A stretch of DNA of 64,000 bases, from assembly GCF_029227915.1 (NCBI RefSeq), contig NC_079878.1, positions 8,060,001-8,124,000 on the forward strand, read 5' to 3'. Source of the DNA: Hydractinia symbiolongicarpus. Taxonomy: Eukaryota; Cnidaria; Hydrozoa; Anthoathecata; Hydractiniidae. The notes beneath the pieces were generated by a model. It did no database searches and was not told where the DNA came from. It was given only the letters and a program-made list of their open reading frames with translations. A program made the translations under genes and the position numbers. This document shows, piece by piece, positions 1 through 13,000 of this stretch. Position 1 is the first letter of the stretch. Each line of letters opens with the position of its first letter.

Positions 1-16
1 CTAGATAGTTAGCTAA

Positions 17-693
17 TCCTTTAAATCGAACAAAAACTTAAAACTAATTTTACTATTGAGTAATGATGTAGAAACAAACCCTGGCCCACAAGAATATAAA
101 ATAATGAAATCCGTAATTGGATCGTTCAACCAGAGAAATATCAGATTCAGTGATACATCTAGACGACAGTGTATTTGCAATGCTTGATATGCAAATGCAC
201 GGTCTATGTTTAGACGCATCGGTGTATGAACTACAACTGATTTAGATAATGTTGTTATTGAAGGTGATAAGATATATAAGAGTCTTGAAATTAATCTAAT
301 GTAATCAATTTTTGTCTTTAGAGGAGCTACCAAATTCTGTTTATATTTAAAATAAAAACTTTCAAGTTGTTAAATTGGAATATTGTCCAGGAAAGACATT
401 AGCCATAAACAATGCTAGATCATTTAACACTATGCAAATAAAAGCGACAAAGCTACCGGGATTCTATTGATTTTTGAAGGTTATACACTCAGATTCATGT
501 TGAATAGATGTCATTTTTTTTATTTGATTCTCACAGACGCAGTGATGAAGGGAAGGTTATCAAGAATCGTCAATCAATGCTATTAGAATTTAGATCCCTA
601 ATAGAAATTGAGAAGTATATATTAAGGCAACTTATTTCAATGGTTGTAGATATGCAATGTTTAACATTAAAACTCATATCAGAAGATGGTTAG
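17..693 (+). pseudogene. Decayed mobile-element ORF: 2A-like peptide followed by C76/OTU-like cysteine protease remnant
   Basis: Frame 2 reads a leucine-rich run and then the complete 2A consensus D-V-E-T-N-P-G-P at 65-88. About 27 codons later comes R-Q-C-I-C-N-A (164-184), which resembles the catalytic-Cys box of C76/OTU-like proteases carried by many invertebrate mobile elements. After frame shifts and stops (first stop TGA at 185), other frames give a D-N-V-V-I-E-G-D-K segment (about 244-270). The F-D-S-H motif follows (523-534, within an open stretch 508-693), with L-L-E-F-R-S-L downstream, the spacing expected for the Asp/His part of such a protease. 2A peptides cause ribosomal skipping and are known at the N-termini of some non-LTR retrotransposon ORFs. 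The element class cannot be named from this piece, and the copy is dead and truncated by the window edge. Confidence 0.6.
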
Positions 694-1301
694 ACCAAAC
701 CTTGTGATGCTGACTTTTGTAAAATGTTACAAAGTAATATTTGATACGCAGTTCTTTGCCTCAGTCGTCCAGCCTTACCTCAGGTAGGTTTCAAAACCTG
801 GTTCTTAAATAGACTGAACCTTAAGGATAAATCAGAATGCAATGATAATAAATAAAGTCGCTTTTCTAAACGTGCAAAAATATCAGGCCTAATAACCGGG
901 TCAGCTCGCCGCCATATAAAGATTCCCTTTTTTAAAAGAATAAAAAACACTTGGTACGCACTCCCTCGTTACCCGGAAAAATAATTTTATTAGCTACAAT
1001 TGTCGATCAAAAATCCGTTAAGATCTGGGCACGAGGTTGTTATTATTTATTCTGTATCCTTATAGATATGAAATATCATTCGGCATCATTGTGGGAGTGA
1101 AAACAGAAGCAGGTAAACAACTATACGTGAGTATACCGAATATGTCATAACAAATAGCGTATTTTGAAAAACCAGTTTGGTATGACGGATTGATGGGGGA
1201 AGTTATTTTTTAGATGCTTCATGTTTATTTATATCTTACATTTTTCAAATATTTTGTTGTGTATTTAGTTTGGAGTTAAATGTTTGTTTCTTTAGCTTCG
1301 T
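694..1301. other. No recognisable feature
   Basis: AT-rich sequence with no long ORF, RNA-like element or clear repeat that I can support. It may include the rest of the decayed element to its left. Confidence 0.5.
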
Positions 1302-1345
1302 ATTATGTGGGATCAAGGAGTAGCTACTTCTTGATCCCACATAAT
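1302..1345. repeat. 44-bp near-perfect palindrome
   Basis: Two 22-base arms meet with no loop at 1323/1324. The left arm begins ATTATGTGGGATCAAG and the right arm is its reverse complement apart from one position. It would extrude as a cruciform or hairpin. No flanking element explains it. Confidence 0.85.
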
Positions 1346-3035
1346 AAAGTGGAATATATACAACGGCTGTATGTCTACACAAGTTAGTCCATATTTTTGC
1401 GTCGTCCCAAATCACAATCTCTGGGGCTTCTTGCGTCTTTCTGTTGTCCGGACATCTTTAGGTCAGAGGGTGCATAGGAATGAGGTTGTGAAAAGTACAA
1501 CGTATTTGACAGTTTATCTCAGTTTTTAAAAGCAGGTGTGACTTTTAATCTTTGATAAATCTGCATTATTGTTTAATTGACAAAACACCAAAACACTTTT
1601 ACTGGCATCAAGAACACGCCTTGAGAAAGAATATGTTTGTGGCACGCGTTTGTTTTTAAAACAGTGCTAAAATTTGTCAAGGAGGAGACACGTGACCGTC
1701 AAAGATGTCAGAAACGGGAGCTCCAGGGTAGATAAGAATTTGTTCTCCTTTTTATGCACCTAATTTTTAATGCACAATATTGTATCATCCTTTAGTGCTT
1801 CTGTATTTCATATCAACCATTCTTGATTTCCTGTCACTATGTAAAATACTTGAAATCTTGGTGAGAAAAGATAAAGCCACTGATTCAACACTACAAACCT
1901 CCCCCCCCCCCCCCCTGAGCGTAGTTTATCTTTTGACTGTGCAGGTGAGGGAATGCTTATGTTGTGTAAAGAAGAGGGAAATTTGCAAGACACAAGACCT
2001 GCAGATGCAAAAATTGGATAAAAGAGGAATGGACAGAAATAAGAAGCTCAGGTTTGAAAAATTTCGTGCTAAATTTGTCGCCTCGATTATTATCATTGGG
2101 AACTGTTTTCATCCCCAATTGTGTTGCCTCGATTATCAATCTCTTTGATAATTACAATATAATCCCAACTCAGGAAATTTAGCTTCATTCTGAAATGTTT
2201 AAGATGTTTACATCGTACTTAGTTCTATATTGGCCTAAAAGTAAAGGGAATTTGAAGGCGTAACAGCTTTTAAGACAAATTAGCGTGACAAAAGCAGGTG
2301 AATAATCTTGGAAAAGCCATGCTCCGGCAATCTAGAGACTTTAAAGTACAAAGTCATCGTGGAAATCTCAGGTCAAATTTGTGCTCGATAACCCACTACA
2401 AACAAAAAGTATTTGGAGATCACTGGTGAATAAAATAAAACATTGCGCTACTGAAGTTTGTAATGCCTTCTTAAAAATCATAATTTTATTATTTTACAAT
2501 GCATGCTAATATAGAAACCTATTATTGCCTCGCTTACTCCCTTGATAAGATTTGCACATTGAATCGTTATCTGCAAAAATAAGTAGGACGGAGAGCCAAC
2601 TGTTTGAAGCGCCCTGGGGACGAAAGTAAATTTCTTGTGGCTTTACCTATTGAGAAACGATTTGCTGGTGTCGTGATCTATATTGAAGTTTAAATTCAAT
2701 AAAATAACAGGTTGCATGATTTCTCATTCTTGAGCATACTTTTAATGGGGAAACCTCACGAATAAAAAAGATAAAATTTCTTTGTCTTTTTGCGATATAT
2801 GAAGCTCTCACAGTCCTTTTCTAAGAACTGCTGAAACGAACACAAAAAGATTATCTCTTTTTTCTTGGGAAACTTCGATATAATTTAGGTCGCCAAAAAG
2901 CAATGTACTGAAAATGACCTAAAATTCTTAAAAGTAAGAACATAATAAAATCGGTTTTAGACCGAACAAGTGAAAAAAATAAAAACACTTTAAGCCGAAA
3001 ACAAATTTTCTGATTCTTATAAAAGTATTATAATT
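1346..3035. other. Intergenic DNA with a C15 homopolymer
   Basis: No supported gene. A run of 15 C occurs at 1901-1915. Short ORFs around it (for example 1780-2148) lack any recognisable domain and are probably chance. Confidence 0.5.
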
Positions 3036-3185
3036 AACTAGTCGTTAGCCCGTGGAAGATCCACGAGTTCGCCCGTCCTTTTTATACCGCATTGCGTGCT
3101 TCTCCCTATTGCGCAGCTAAGCTACCATTTTGCGTGACAGACGTATACGGGTATTATAATATAGATAACCGCTGCCGTTACCTGT
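3036..3185 (-). repeat. Dispersed repeat of the ACTAGT / CCGTGGAT family, inverted copy
   Basis: The segment contains ACTAGTCGTTAGCCCGTGG near one end and CCATTTTGCGTGACAGACG near the other. It is the reverse complement of units at 5275-5545, 12895-13015 and 22772-22920. The family carries a short hairpin, CCGTGGAT..ATCCACGG-like. Confidence 0.75.
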
Positions 3186-3356
3186 ATTATGTTCAAATAT
3201 GGTCAAACGATTCAAAGAAAATATAACAATTTAACCTTCTTATTTTCTTAGAATGGTAAGCCATGGTTGGCCAAAAACGTTCCTGTTGTTTCCGAATTTT
3301 TATTGTTTTAATTTTTTCCGGACGAATAACTTCGGACTACCTGAGCTATACCCGAC

Positions 3357-3530
3357 TTGCAACACCCCACACCTAACTCGCAACACACCACATCCAACTC
3401 GCACCACCCCACACCCAACCCAACTCGCAGCACCCTACATCCAACTCGCAACACCCCACATCCAACTCGCAACAACCCACATCCAACTCGCAACAACCCA
3501 CATCCAACTCGCAACACGCCACACCCAACT
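3357..3530. repeat. 21-bp minisatellite
   Basis: Imperfect tandem copies of a 21-base unit containing CCAACTCGCAACAACCCACAT, about eight in a row. The period divisible by three explains the overlapping ORFs on both strands, which are low-complexity artefacts. It lies upstream of the claudin-like gene. Confidence 0.85.
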
Positions 3531-4043
3531 CATATCTTTCCAACTCCCTGATTTTGTAATTTGAACATAACACCACCCCTATATTTAAAATAATTTTAGT
3601 GGCTTCACTCACTGAAACTTTTAGTGCTGTTCCAATACACCTTTTTCATAAAGATTAAACTTTATAAGAACATCAGGCTGGAATTTCAGGTTAAAAACAG
3701 TAGCTAGGTCTATTATTTAGAACAACCAGCGAAATAAGAATGATGACCACACGGTAGTCTAGTAAACTAAACTCATCATTTTTCCCTTTTTGATATTTTT
3801 GATAGCGCGCTAAAAAAAGCAGGGTTAAAAACGCAGGACAGCGCGAGAGCAGAAAAGAGAGACAGGTATCCTGTCTAACCACACGGTTAAATTTTAGTAA
3901 ATCGTGTAAGAAATTGCCAAAGAAACTAGGGACAAGGTTGGTGATTATAACCCAGCGGAGGAGGATGGCGGTTTTACACTATTAAAGCATTCTGAAAGTG
4001 TGGAAAAAATAGAGTTCAGTTGTATTTTCAAAGTCAGCAAAAA

Positions 4044-7000
4044 ATGTTGCAAATAGTTATATTAGCGTATGCTAGTATTAGATTCGTCCTGGATGGATTT
4101 TTTGTATTTTTATCTCCAACCTGGCTGAAGTACGATTTAACAAATCATCCAGGTTTTCAAGACGAAACTCTGTTGTATGGCGTTTTTAAACACTGTTTAA
4201 GCATTACTCTTCGTGATTGTATTGCCACAGAAAAACACGTGGATATTCACCAAGGTGAGTGGATTTGTTTGATCAAATTATATATCTGCGAAGTTTTCAC
4301 AAGTTATTATACTTTAAAGCACAAGACAGCTGAAATTTATTCTTTTGTTTTCCAAATAAGAAAAAGTTGCATATTTAAGAAATGTCGGTTTCAAGAAGAT
4401 ATTTACACTTTTTTTTATAAGAATCACATTGTTTCTTAATTAGATGTGGTTTTAAATATTAGGAAAACTGAAAAGGTTGCAATGATGGATTTTTAGGGTT
4501 CTTTTAAAGCGCATAAATATTTCACAGCATATGTAGTTTTTGCTAATTTCATATCTGGCATTAAGTCGCGTCAAACTAGCCTAGTTAACTAAGCTTTCTT
4601 CGAGAATATTAAATTTAATTTCTCGCGAACAAAAGTTTAGATGCAAACAAATGTCAAAGTAAATCCTGAAAATTTAAATCCACTTCATAGCAAACCTAGA
4701 TTACGATCAACCAATAACGATATGGTCGACGTGGTCACATCTTACCCTTTTATTAATACAGGAATTATTTATATCTGTTCGGGTGAGTAAGATCATTAAC
4801 GCTCAAAACACACGTGAACAAAAACCAATAGAATTAATCAATCAAAAAGCGCCGTCAGTATTCTGACCGTATAAAAATATTTGAGATCCAGCGTTGTTTT
4901 TCCCACCTTAAATATTCCAATTTCCTAGTGGTAAGAAAAATTATGCTAGATCTCCTGACTAAATTTAGGCGGATGAAGTTTAATTTTTAATGCTAAATGG
5001 ACCGCCGATGACTCATTGACGCAGCAATTTTAAGTCTTTAATGCACGCGTTATTACGAACAAATATACAGCATGCTCTCGTTTAAGTGAGACCCTGGATG
5101 AGTATAGGACGCCCGCTATATAGTACGCTTTTTTCCCTTCACGTGAAGCAAAAACTTCGCTTAAGTGGGACACTCAATCGGCAATGACTGAAGACATTGC
5201 AAACGAGTTTCATGAGTCTTTAAGTAGTACACTTTTCCTCTGTCCCTCGAGTGTCACACTTAACGAGAGTATCTCTTTAATAATACCCGTATTTTGTCTG
5301 TCTGTCCGCGAAAACCGCGTCCTGTTACAGAAATACAAAACGCGATATATAAAGGACGGGCGACCCCGTGGATTTTTTCACAGGTTAACGGCTAGTCTAT
5401 ATTATAATACCTGTATGCGTCTGTCCGTCCGTTTGTCTGTCACGCAAAATGGTGGCTTAGCTGCGCAAGTAGCGAGACACATGTAATGCGGTATAAAATG
5501 GACGGGGGAACCCGTGGATTTTTCCACGTGCTAACGACTAGTATATACAATTGTTTTAAAATGGCCGCGGAAAATGTTTATCTGTAACACGAGTGTATAA
5601 TTAATTTTTGAAGATGGTAATACTCTCTATATTGCCCTATATCTCTATTGCTTGACATCTATATTGTTTGACAAAAATTCACATACTTTAATTCTTGACT
5701 TTTCTTTTTTCGTTTTTCTCTCCTTATTTTAAATTCGCCTCGTAAAAATCCATAATTAAAATGTTTCTTGTCCATGTTATTAGACATGCACTTTTTTTTA
5801 CAAGAAACATGCATACAAGAAACATAGGCTCGAATTGGCCAATAGCTAAAGGGGGCGCAAACCGGCCAACATGTTGGCCAACATTTTGACCAACATCGAC
5901 TGACCAACATGTTGGCCAACAATGTTGGCCGGTTTCCGTTAGGCGCCAACATGCTCAAGAAGAAAAGAACTCTCAAAAAATGTTTGTCAACATCTATTAA
6001 ATATTTAATAAATGTTGGCCAAAAATTTGCATGTTGGTAGCATGTTTGTTGGTTTGCGCTGGGTAACCAACAAGTTTCTCCTGTCGCAAGGAACCGAATG
6101 GTGAGCAATAAACTTTGAGCCGCTGAGATTGTTTGATGAGCTCCCATTACACCTTATTTTTTTGGTGTTATGTATGGTTTGATGAAAGCAAGAATCTCTT
6201 TAAACGATTCATAAGTCAGTACTAAGCACTAAAAGTTAAACAAAACATTTGCATCGATTTTTCTCATGTAGGGAGTATGTTTGTTCATCAGGTGACCTCC
6301 GGCTGTTCTGGGCGCAGCAAATTGCTGCGCTTTTTTTTTACTTCGCAAAAAATGTGACTGACATGTTGAAAATGTTGGATCCGCTCATGAGGAAAGAATG
6401 TTTTTGAAACAATTGAGAATAAGAAAAATTTGAGGCTTAATTCTCCAAAAAATTAAGAAACATTTAGCCTAAGCCTAAATGAATGTTTCTTGTAAAAAAA
6501 ACAACGAAATAAAAACAACGGTAATATCGCTTATAATGGAAACGTCCTCCTGCTAAATGTTGAATATGATTAACTCTAAGGTCAGAAATTATCACGAAAA
6601 AATGCACGATTATTAACGCCAGATGGAAACCAACCAATTATTACGACTAAAGGCTTCTATTGATTGCTCAATTTCGGTAGTTTCTTTTGTTAGAAAATAG
6701 TTTCAAACTATTTTCACGCTTGCATTTATTTTTCAGACAGTAAATCAATTTGGGCATGCGCAGTTGATATTCAAACCAGTGATTGCATCATTCACAGTTA
6801 GTCGCAAAAAAAAGTAGAAACAGATCCTACTTGTGCGATCGTAAAAATGTTCTTGTTAAAAATTATCCAATGATAATCCCAAAAAATGCAAACAAAACTC
6901 TATTGATGCTGAAGCAGAGCACTTAGGATTTCTTGTTGCTTTTTTTTAAAGAAAAAGACAAGGAATAATCTTTTTAAAAAACGTATATCCTAAGTGGTTT

Positions 7001-10000
7001 TTGGATGGCAACAATTATTTTTCTCTCGAAAAATGGCGTAGCAACCGAACAAGCTGCAGCAAACGAGTTCAAATTTTGACAAAATATCAACGCAAAATAA
7101 AACAGTGGAAATTAGCGAGAGCACTTTTACGACGGAATGTTGAGCCTAAAAATACGCGCGAGCATGGAAATAATTTAAATGGAAACCCACCTTTACGTTT
7201 AATGTTCGTTTCGTAACGTTGAAAACAGGCCACATGATCGTACTTACTAAACAGAGGAACCATCTACAACGACCTACAACGATCTACAACGATCTACAAC
7301 CACCTACAACGATCTACAACGATCTACAACGACCTACAACGATCTACAACGACCTAAAACGATCTACAACGATCTACAACGACCTACAACGATCTACAAC
7401 GACCTACGACGATTTACAACGATCTACAACGACCTACAACGATCTACAACAACCTACAAAGATTTACAACGACCTACAACGATCTACAACGACCTACAAC
7501 CACCTACAACGACCTACAACGATCTACAACGACCTACAACCACCTACAACGACCTACAACGATCTACAACGACCTACAACGATCTACAACAACCTACAAC
7601 GATTTACAACGACCTAAAACGACCTACAACGATCTACAACAACCTACAACGATATACAACGGCCTACAATGATCTACAACGACCTACAACGATCTACAAC
7701 GACCTAGAACCAACACATTATATACATTCGTTGGGGACTTGTATTTTGTTTTGCATCATAGTGTTGTTGTAACTCAACTACAGACGGCGGCCCAACTTTG
7801 AACGCGGGACTGGTCCGTCTTTAGACAGAACAGCCCGTCACAAGACAGGTTGGTGCGTTCGCAGTTGGGATGGCCCATCTATTGACAGGTCTGGCCCAAC
7901 TTTGGAAAAATGCAAATTCGTCTTATGTTGATACAGGCCTAACTATTGACGAAGGAATTTCCCTTTTTTTAAAGCCGTGTCATCGGATGGGACAAACTCA
8001 ACTGTACACAAAGAACTCTTGCAGTTTTTGAAAATGTGTCATAAGATGGGACAGGCCTTACTAGTGACAAACAATTCCCATGCTTTTGAAGCTTAAAAGC
8101 TTTTAACGCCACTGTGTTAAAAGATGGTCCGTCCCATTTTTAGTGTTCTAAGTTGGGTCAGAATAGTGTCTTTGCAACCAGCCATGTTTTGAATTTAATG
8201 ACCTTCTACGTATTATTATTTAGTACTTATATGTAATACCTATATTCAATAAAACATAAACGGAACCTACATAGTTCGAATACATAGTATTTTTTATTTT
8301 TAGAAGGAAAAAAATTGCAAAAATCGGCAGAGTAAAAATGTAAACCTATATATAAAAATAGCTTTGAAGAGATTGTTTATCTTGTTTTTCGAGATCTGAC
8401 GTTAAGTAGCTTCGTAAAGAATCTGAGTAAAGCATCAGGCGGAATAAATTCACGATTTTTATGCAATTAAAGTCAAACTTTCAAAATCAATATGAAATAA
8501 TCAGACCCTATCCCACAAAGTTGTGTGTGTGTGTGCTTCCAAGGTGGCGCGGGTCATGTTAAACAATGTACGCGTGCGCAAAATATTGCAAGAGCGAGAT
8601 AGAAAGCGGAATACAGGTGTTGCCGAAAATGTGCTGAAATGTTATTGTTTGTGTTCTTCTAAAATATGAGATTTCCGGAAGGTGACGAAGACTTGTGACA
8701 TAATTACACAGAAAAAAGACAATTTTATTTTTTCAGCTGGACGAAATAATAATTAACAAGCCGCACATAAACTAGGATCGAGCAACCTCGTCCCCAAGAC
8801 TCTTCTACGCAGCGGTCCTGTCAGAAAATTATAGGCGGAGAAAGGCACTGGGACAAGGTTGAGGGTCAAAATTAACGTAACTGCACCGTGCATAGCATAA
8901 ATACAACAATGAAAAAACATACTTTATCGGGTATTAACGAAACTTAAAACGCAAAACTATGACACCTGTTTCTTACTTGGTTCATTGTTTTCATGCATGA
9001 CATAAAGCCCTAGAAACAGGAGTTTTTACGTCTTTTTTACGTCGGGAAAAACTTAAAAACCCTGAGTCATGATTGATTTCTGCATCAGATTTCAGCCAAA
9101 ATTTCGACGTTTTAATAAAAAAGATGACGGGTTTCTCGTATTCTATTGCGCAATACTTCGCTATACATGGAGACGAGGCTTTGAATAGTAAAATGTAAAC
9201 AAAGTAGGCAAAATCAATATCACTTTTTAAATACATCTAATTTCCTTACCTGTTAAATCTTTTAAAAATTGCTTTAAAAAACGAAATGAGGACCCGTAGT
9301 CAATGACTAAATGCCAGCTACATTAGTTTTTAGAAGCTAAAGCTCGGGAATTATTGTTGTATTCCTTACGATGGCCCACAAGGGTCACAGTGCGAGGATT
9401 TTTTATACACTGCGCGAGAATTCTAAAATGTGCGAGAATTTTCCACTACACTGCGCGAGAGCTTATAAACTATGCGAGAATTTTTTTGTACACTGCGCGA
9501 GAATATTCAACAATGCGCGAGAATTTCCAAATATTGCGGGAAAATTTATATAGACTGGACGAAAAAATATTTTAAATATCGCAGGCCTACATATCATCGA
9601 TCTGGTCTTTAAAATTAATTTTCTTTCGCGCTTTTTTTTTCTTTTAATGGAAACAGCATGGACTTTTGAAAGCATAGCTCGAAGCCATAATGCCTATACC
9701 AACGCACTTGCCATGCATTTCAGTGAGTGTTAACAGTGATCGTGATTCTTTGATATCGCAATACTTCTCTCAAGACATGACAAATCTTGAAATAATATCT
9801 TTTCTTGCAATTCATCACAGTATTTACATAAGTTTGTCAACATTGAAAAGAAGTTTAAGAAAAATGGGCTTGAGACGACGCATTGGTCAGTACGAGTCCA
9901 GAGAGGAAGTGATTCAAGCGATTTCAAGTGAATTGACTGGAAGTGGAAAGTCACTAGGTATTATAGCATGAATATACGAACAGGACTTAAATTTTTTAAT

Positions 10001-13000
10001 GTCTTGTTCCCAAGCATTTTCTACCAGGCGTGAAAACTGTTATTACAGTTGTTTACTTTTTTTAGGCTACAGAAAGCTGTGGAAGGCCATAAATGCAAAC
10101 GGAATACCAGCCAGAAGATCATCTGTCATGGAAATTTTAAGAGAGTTGGATCCAGTAGGAGTTGAAAGTCGCGCAAAGAAACGGTTGAGGCGCCGAATCT
10201 ACAGCGTACCTGGGCCAGATTTTTTATGGCACTTGGACGGGCATGACAAACTGAAGCCCTACGGTTTCAGTATACACGGTTGTATTGACGGGTTTTCCCG
10301 CCGATTAATTTGGCTCGAAGTTGGACCCACAAATAAACGACCACAAGTTGTTGCCAACTATTTCTTAGAAGCTGTAACCCAGTTGAACAGACTACCTACT
10401 AGAATAAGAAGCGACGACGGGACCGAGAACAGCATAATCGAGGCCATTCAGATATGCATGAGGGCTGATCACACGGATGAGTATGCTGGTCTCGGCAGTT
10501 TCATGGATCCTCTCCGAACAATCAAACCCCCAAGCAATGTCGAAATGTACATATTTCATGAAGCAGTAAAATGACATGAAGGCAAAAATAGGTTTTCGTT
10601 TTTAAAGAACTCACCCACTATAAAGCCACTGAGACCAGCACTGAAGTATGGTGGATTGCAACCATGTAATAAAGATAATGACACAAATTTTCCAAAAAAC
10701 ATATATTGATCTTCTGTTAACTTTTGCAGATCATGGATGAAAAATTCATTATTTTGACGGCCATATGTAAGTTTACCAATTGTGCTTTGATAAAATAGCG
10801 ATATTAACTCACGAGTAGGACCACCTGTGTCTACACCAGCTTCCTTACCACCCATACTGGTGAATTCTACCTTGAAAGGAGACAATTCAGCATCTGAAAA
10901 AAACACCTCCATTTTTTGCATAACATCATTAAATACACATCTTCTTCTGATATTAAAAGTTACTTTACTTTTTTTCATGAACTTCGCTGACAAAACATTC
11001 AACTCTTTCTCCAAGTTTAATTTTGGTGAATTACTAGATAAAGCTTTAATACGTTGTTCTCGCAAATTTTCGATAGATCTGTCAGTAATATTTTCATTGG
11101 ATGGTTCTTCGGATGTTGATCCACCTTCAGAGTCAAATGAATTCTTTTGACTATCTTTCTGCAATGACTGTTCAAACTCCTTATCTTGCTTACATCTGAT
11201 GCAAAACCTGAAGTAAGTGCCCGAGCATGTGTCACAAATTTTTCTTTTCAAAGCAGGACCAGCAGCAGTAATAGGCTCAGAATCAGAGAGTGACATACAA
11301 TCATCATTGTAATCATAATCAAAATAATTTTCAAGCTCTGGACCATTATCATTTAAACTAGTTCTCAAAACAAACCATGTTTTTGATGGAAACAAACCCC
11401 TTTCTTTAAGATAATCTGGAATACTGTCCCGTAAGTTGACTGTAGTACCGGTAACATCTTCCAGTTTTGCAGTCACTTCTAGTCGGTCTTCATTGAAACA
11501 GTTCTTTCCACACACACCAAAATAAACATCCAAATTTTTGGTCAATAAATGCTCGAAAGTTTGATTCTCCTGATTTAAAGCAATGAAACGGCTTCCTCCT
11601 CCCTCTGCTTGTTTCACATTTATCCAATTTCCTCCAACCTCTCCCATCCACCTTACTTGGATTCTAATATATTTTTTATTTGTTGAAGCATTGCCAGCAG
11701 CACGAACACTTTTTTTTGGTTATCTTTGTCAACAAAGTGTTCAATCTGGTAGTGATGTTTCCATGTCTCTTCTGTTCGTTCTTGATATCACTGGATTCTC
11801 CATTACAAGCTTGGTCTTGGTCTTGTTTTGACAAAATACTTCTTTCAATTTCTTCTTTCACCTCTTTCATGACTTCTTCCTTAACTTCTTCCCTCACTAA
11901 ACGTCTGAGTACAGAATCCATTTTGAATTTGGAAAACAAACAGAACAACTTTGCTCTCACCCCGAGATACCTAAATAAATCCTCCATAAATGGTATGGGA
12001 GGCGCTGTGGTGGAGTTCAACCTCGGTTCCAGGATACTGCAGATAAACTTCAGACCAAGGTCTGTAAAATAGCATAAATTTGATTTTCATAAGAAACTTT
12101 CTAACACAAATATAAATTCTCGCGCACAGTTTCGAAATTCTCGCGCACAACAGTTAGATTTCTCGCGCAGTGTAGTGGAAAATTCTCGCACATTTTAGAA
12201 TTCTCGCGCAGTGTATAAAAAATTCTCGCACTGTGACCCTTGTGGGCCATCGTAATTCCTGGCTGTAAAAATTCTCTTTTACGACTCAGAAAGAAAGAAA
12301 ACAAACATTTTTAGGATTCCTAAACAAGAAACTTAAATACGGCTGTAGACTATTGTTATCAGAAATGTTAGAAGAAAAGGTAGCGCTAATAAATTTTCAC
12401 ATTGAAGATTCGAAAAGAAAATCATAGAATTTGCGAGTTTATTTTAAAACTGAAGCTTTCAGAGTTTCATTAGGAGTTGGTAAAAAAATTACCGCTGGTG
12501 CTGTACCTTCTATCTTCAAAACAGAGACAAACAAAGTACGTTGAAGTCTCCCATCTAAAAAGAGGCAGGTCCCTAGCAGTAGCAGCAGCAGTAAAAGTGA
12601 AGTCATTTCAGAGTCTGAAAAGCCTATTATAGTATCTGCTGACCAAGAGGTTGCAGAGCTATTACCTTAAGTGGATAGATTTTGGCGAGTCTTTAATTTG
12701 GCGAATGACCAAAATGGAATATTTGGCGAATGATAAATGTTATAAAATTTGGCGAGGATTTAAATTGGCGAAGACAAAAAAATGTTTATTTTGGCGGGAA
12801 TTTATTTTGGGGAATACAAAGAAATGTTTATTTTGGCGAAGACAAAAAAATGTTTGTTTTGGCGGATGACACCTGTAACAATCCTCTTTATACTTCTCTT
12901 AATAATAGATGTATGTTGTCTGTCTGCCGCGAGAAAAAGGTCGTGTTACGGAAACACAAAATGCGGTATATAACGGACGGGCGACCCCGTGGATCATTCC

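Larger units (their letters stand above)
9367..12254. mobile_element. Complete IS3EU-like DNA transposon, 2,888 bp, with 6-bp target duplication
   Basis: The termini are TACGATGGCCCACAAGGGTC and its reverse complement, and homology between the ends continues inward for over 90 bp. A perfect direct repeat ATTCCT flanks the element (9361-9366 and 12255-12260). It carries a plus-strand integrase-core transposase (9690-10525) and a minus-strand HECT-type gene (10556-12020). A 6-bp duplication, TAY-type ends and an IS3-like G-Y-R-K-L transposase motif fit what I recall of the eukaryotic IS3EU superfamily; that assignment is inference, while ends and duplication are read directly. Both genes are broken at their shared junction, so this copy is non-autonomous. 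It lies in intron 1 of the claudin-like gene. Confidence 0.85.

Noticed and set aside
3253-3612. Four overlapping Cys- or Pro-rich ORFs on both strands
   Set aside because: A 21-base repeat keeps all frames open; no unique coding sequence.
5659-6147. 162-codon minus ORF
   Set aside because: Built largely from CCAACATGTTGG palindromic repeats inside a MITE; no domain.
7219-7617. 132-codon repetitive ORF
   Set aside because: By-product of the 10-bp minisatellite.
10827-11150. Plus-strand ORF opposite the HECT gene
   Set aside because: Antisense shadow of a recognisable minus-strand coding frame.
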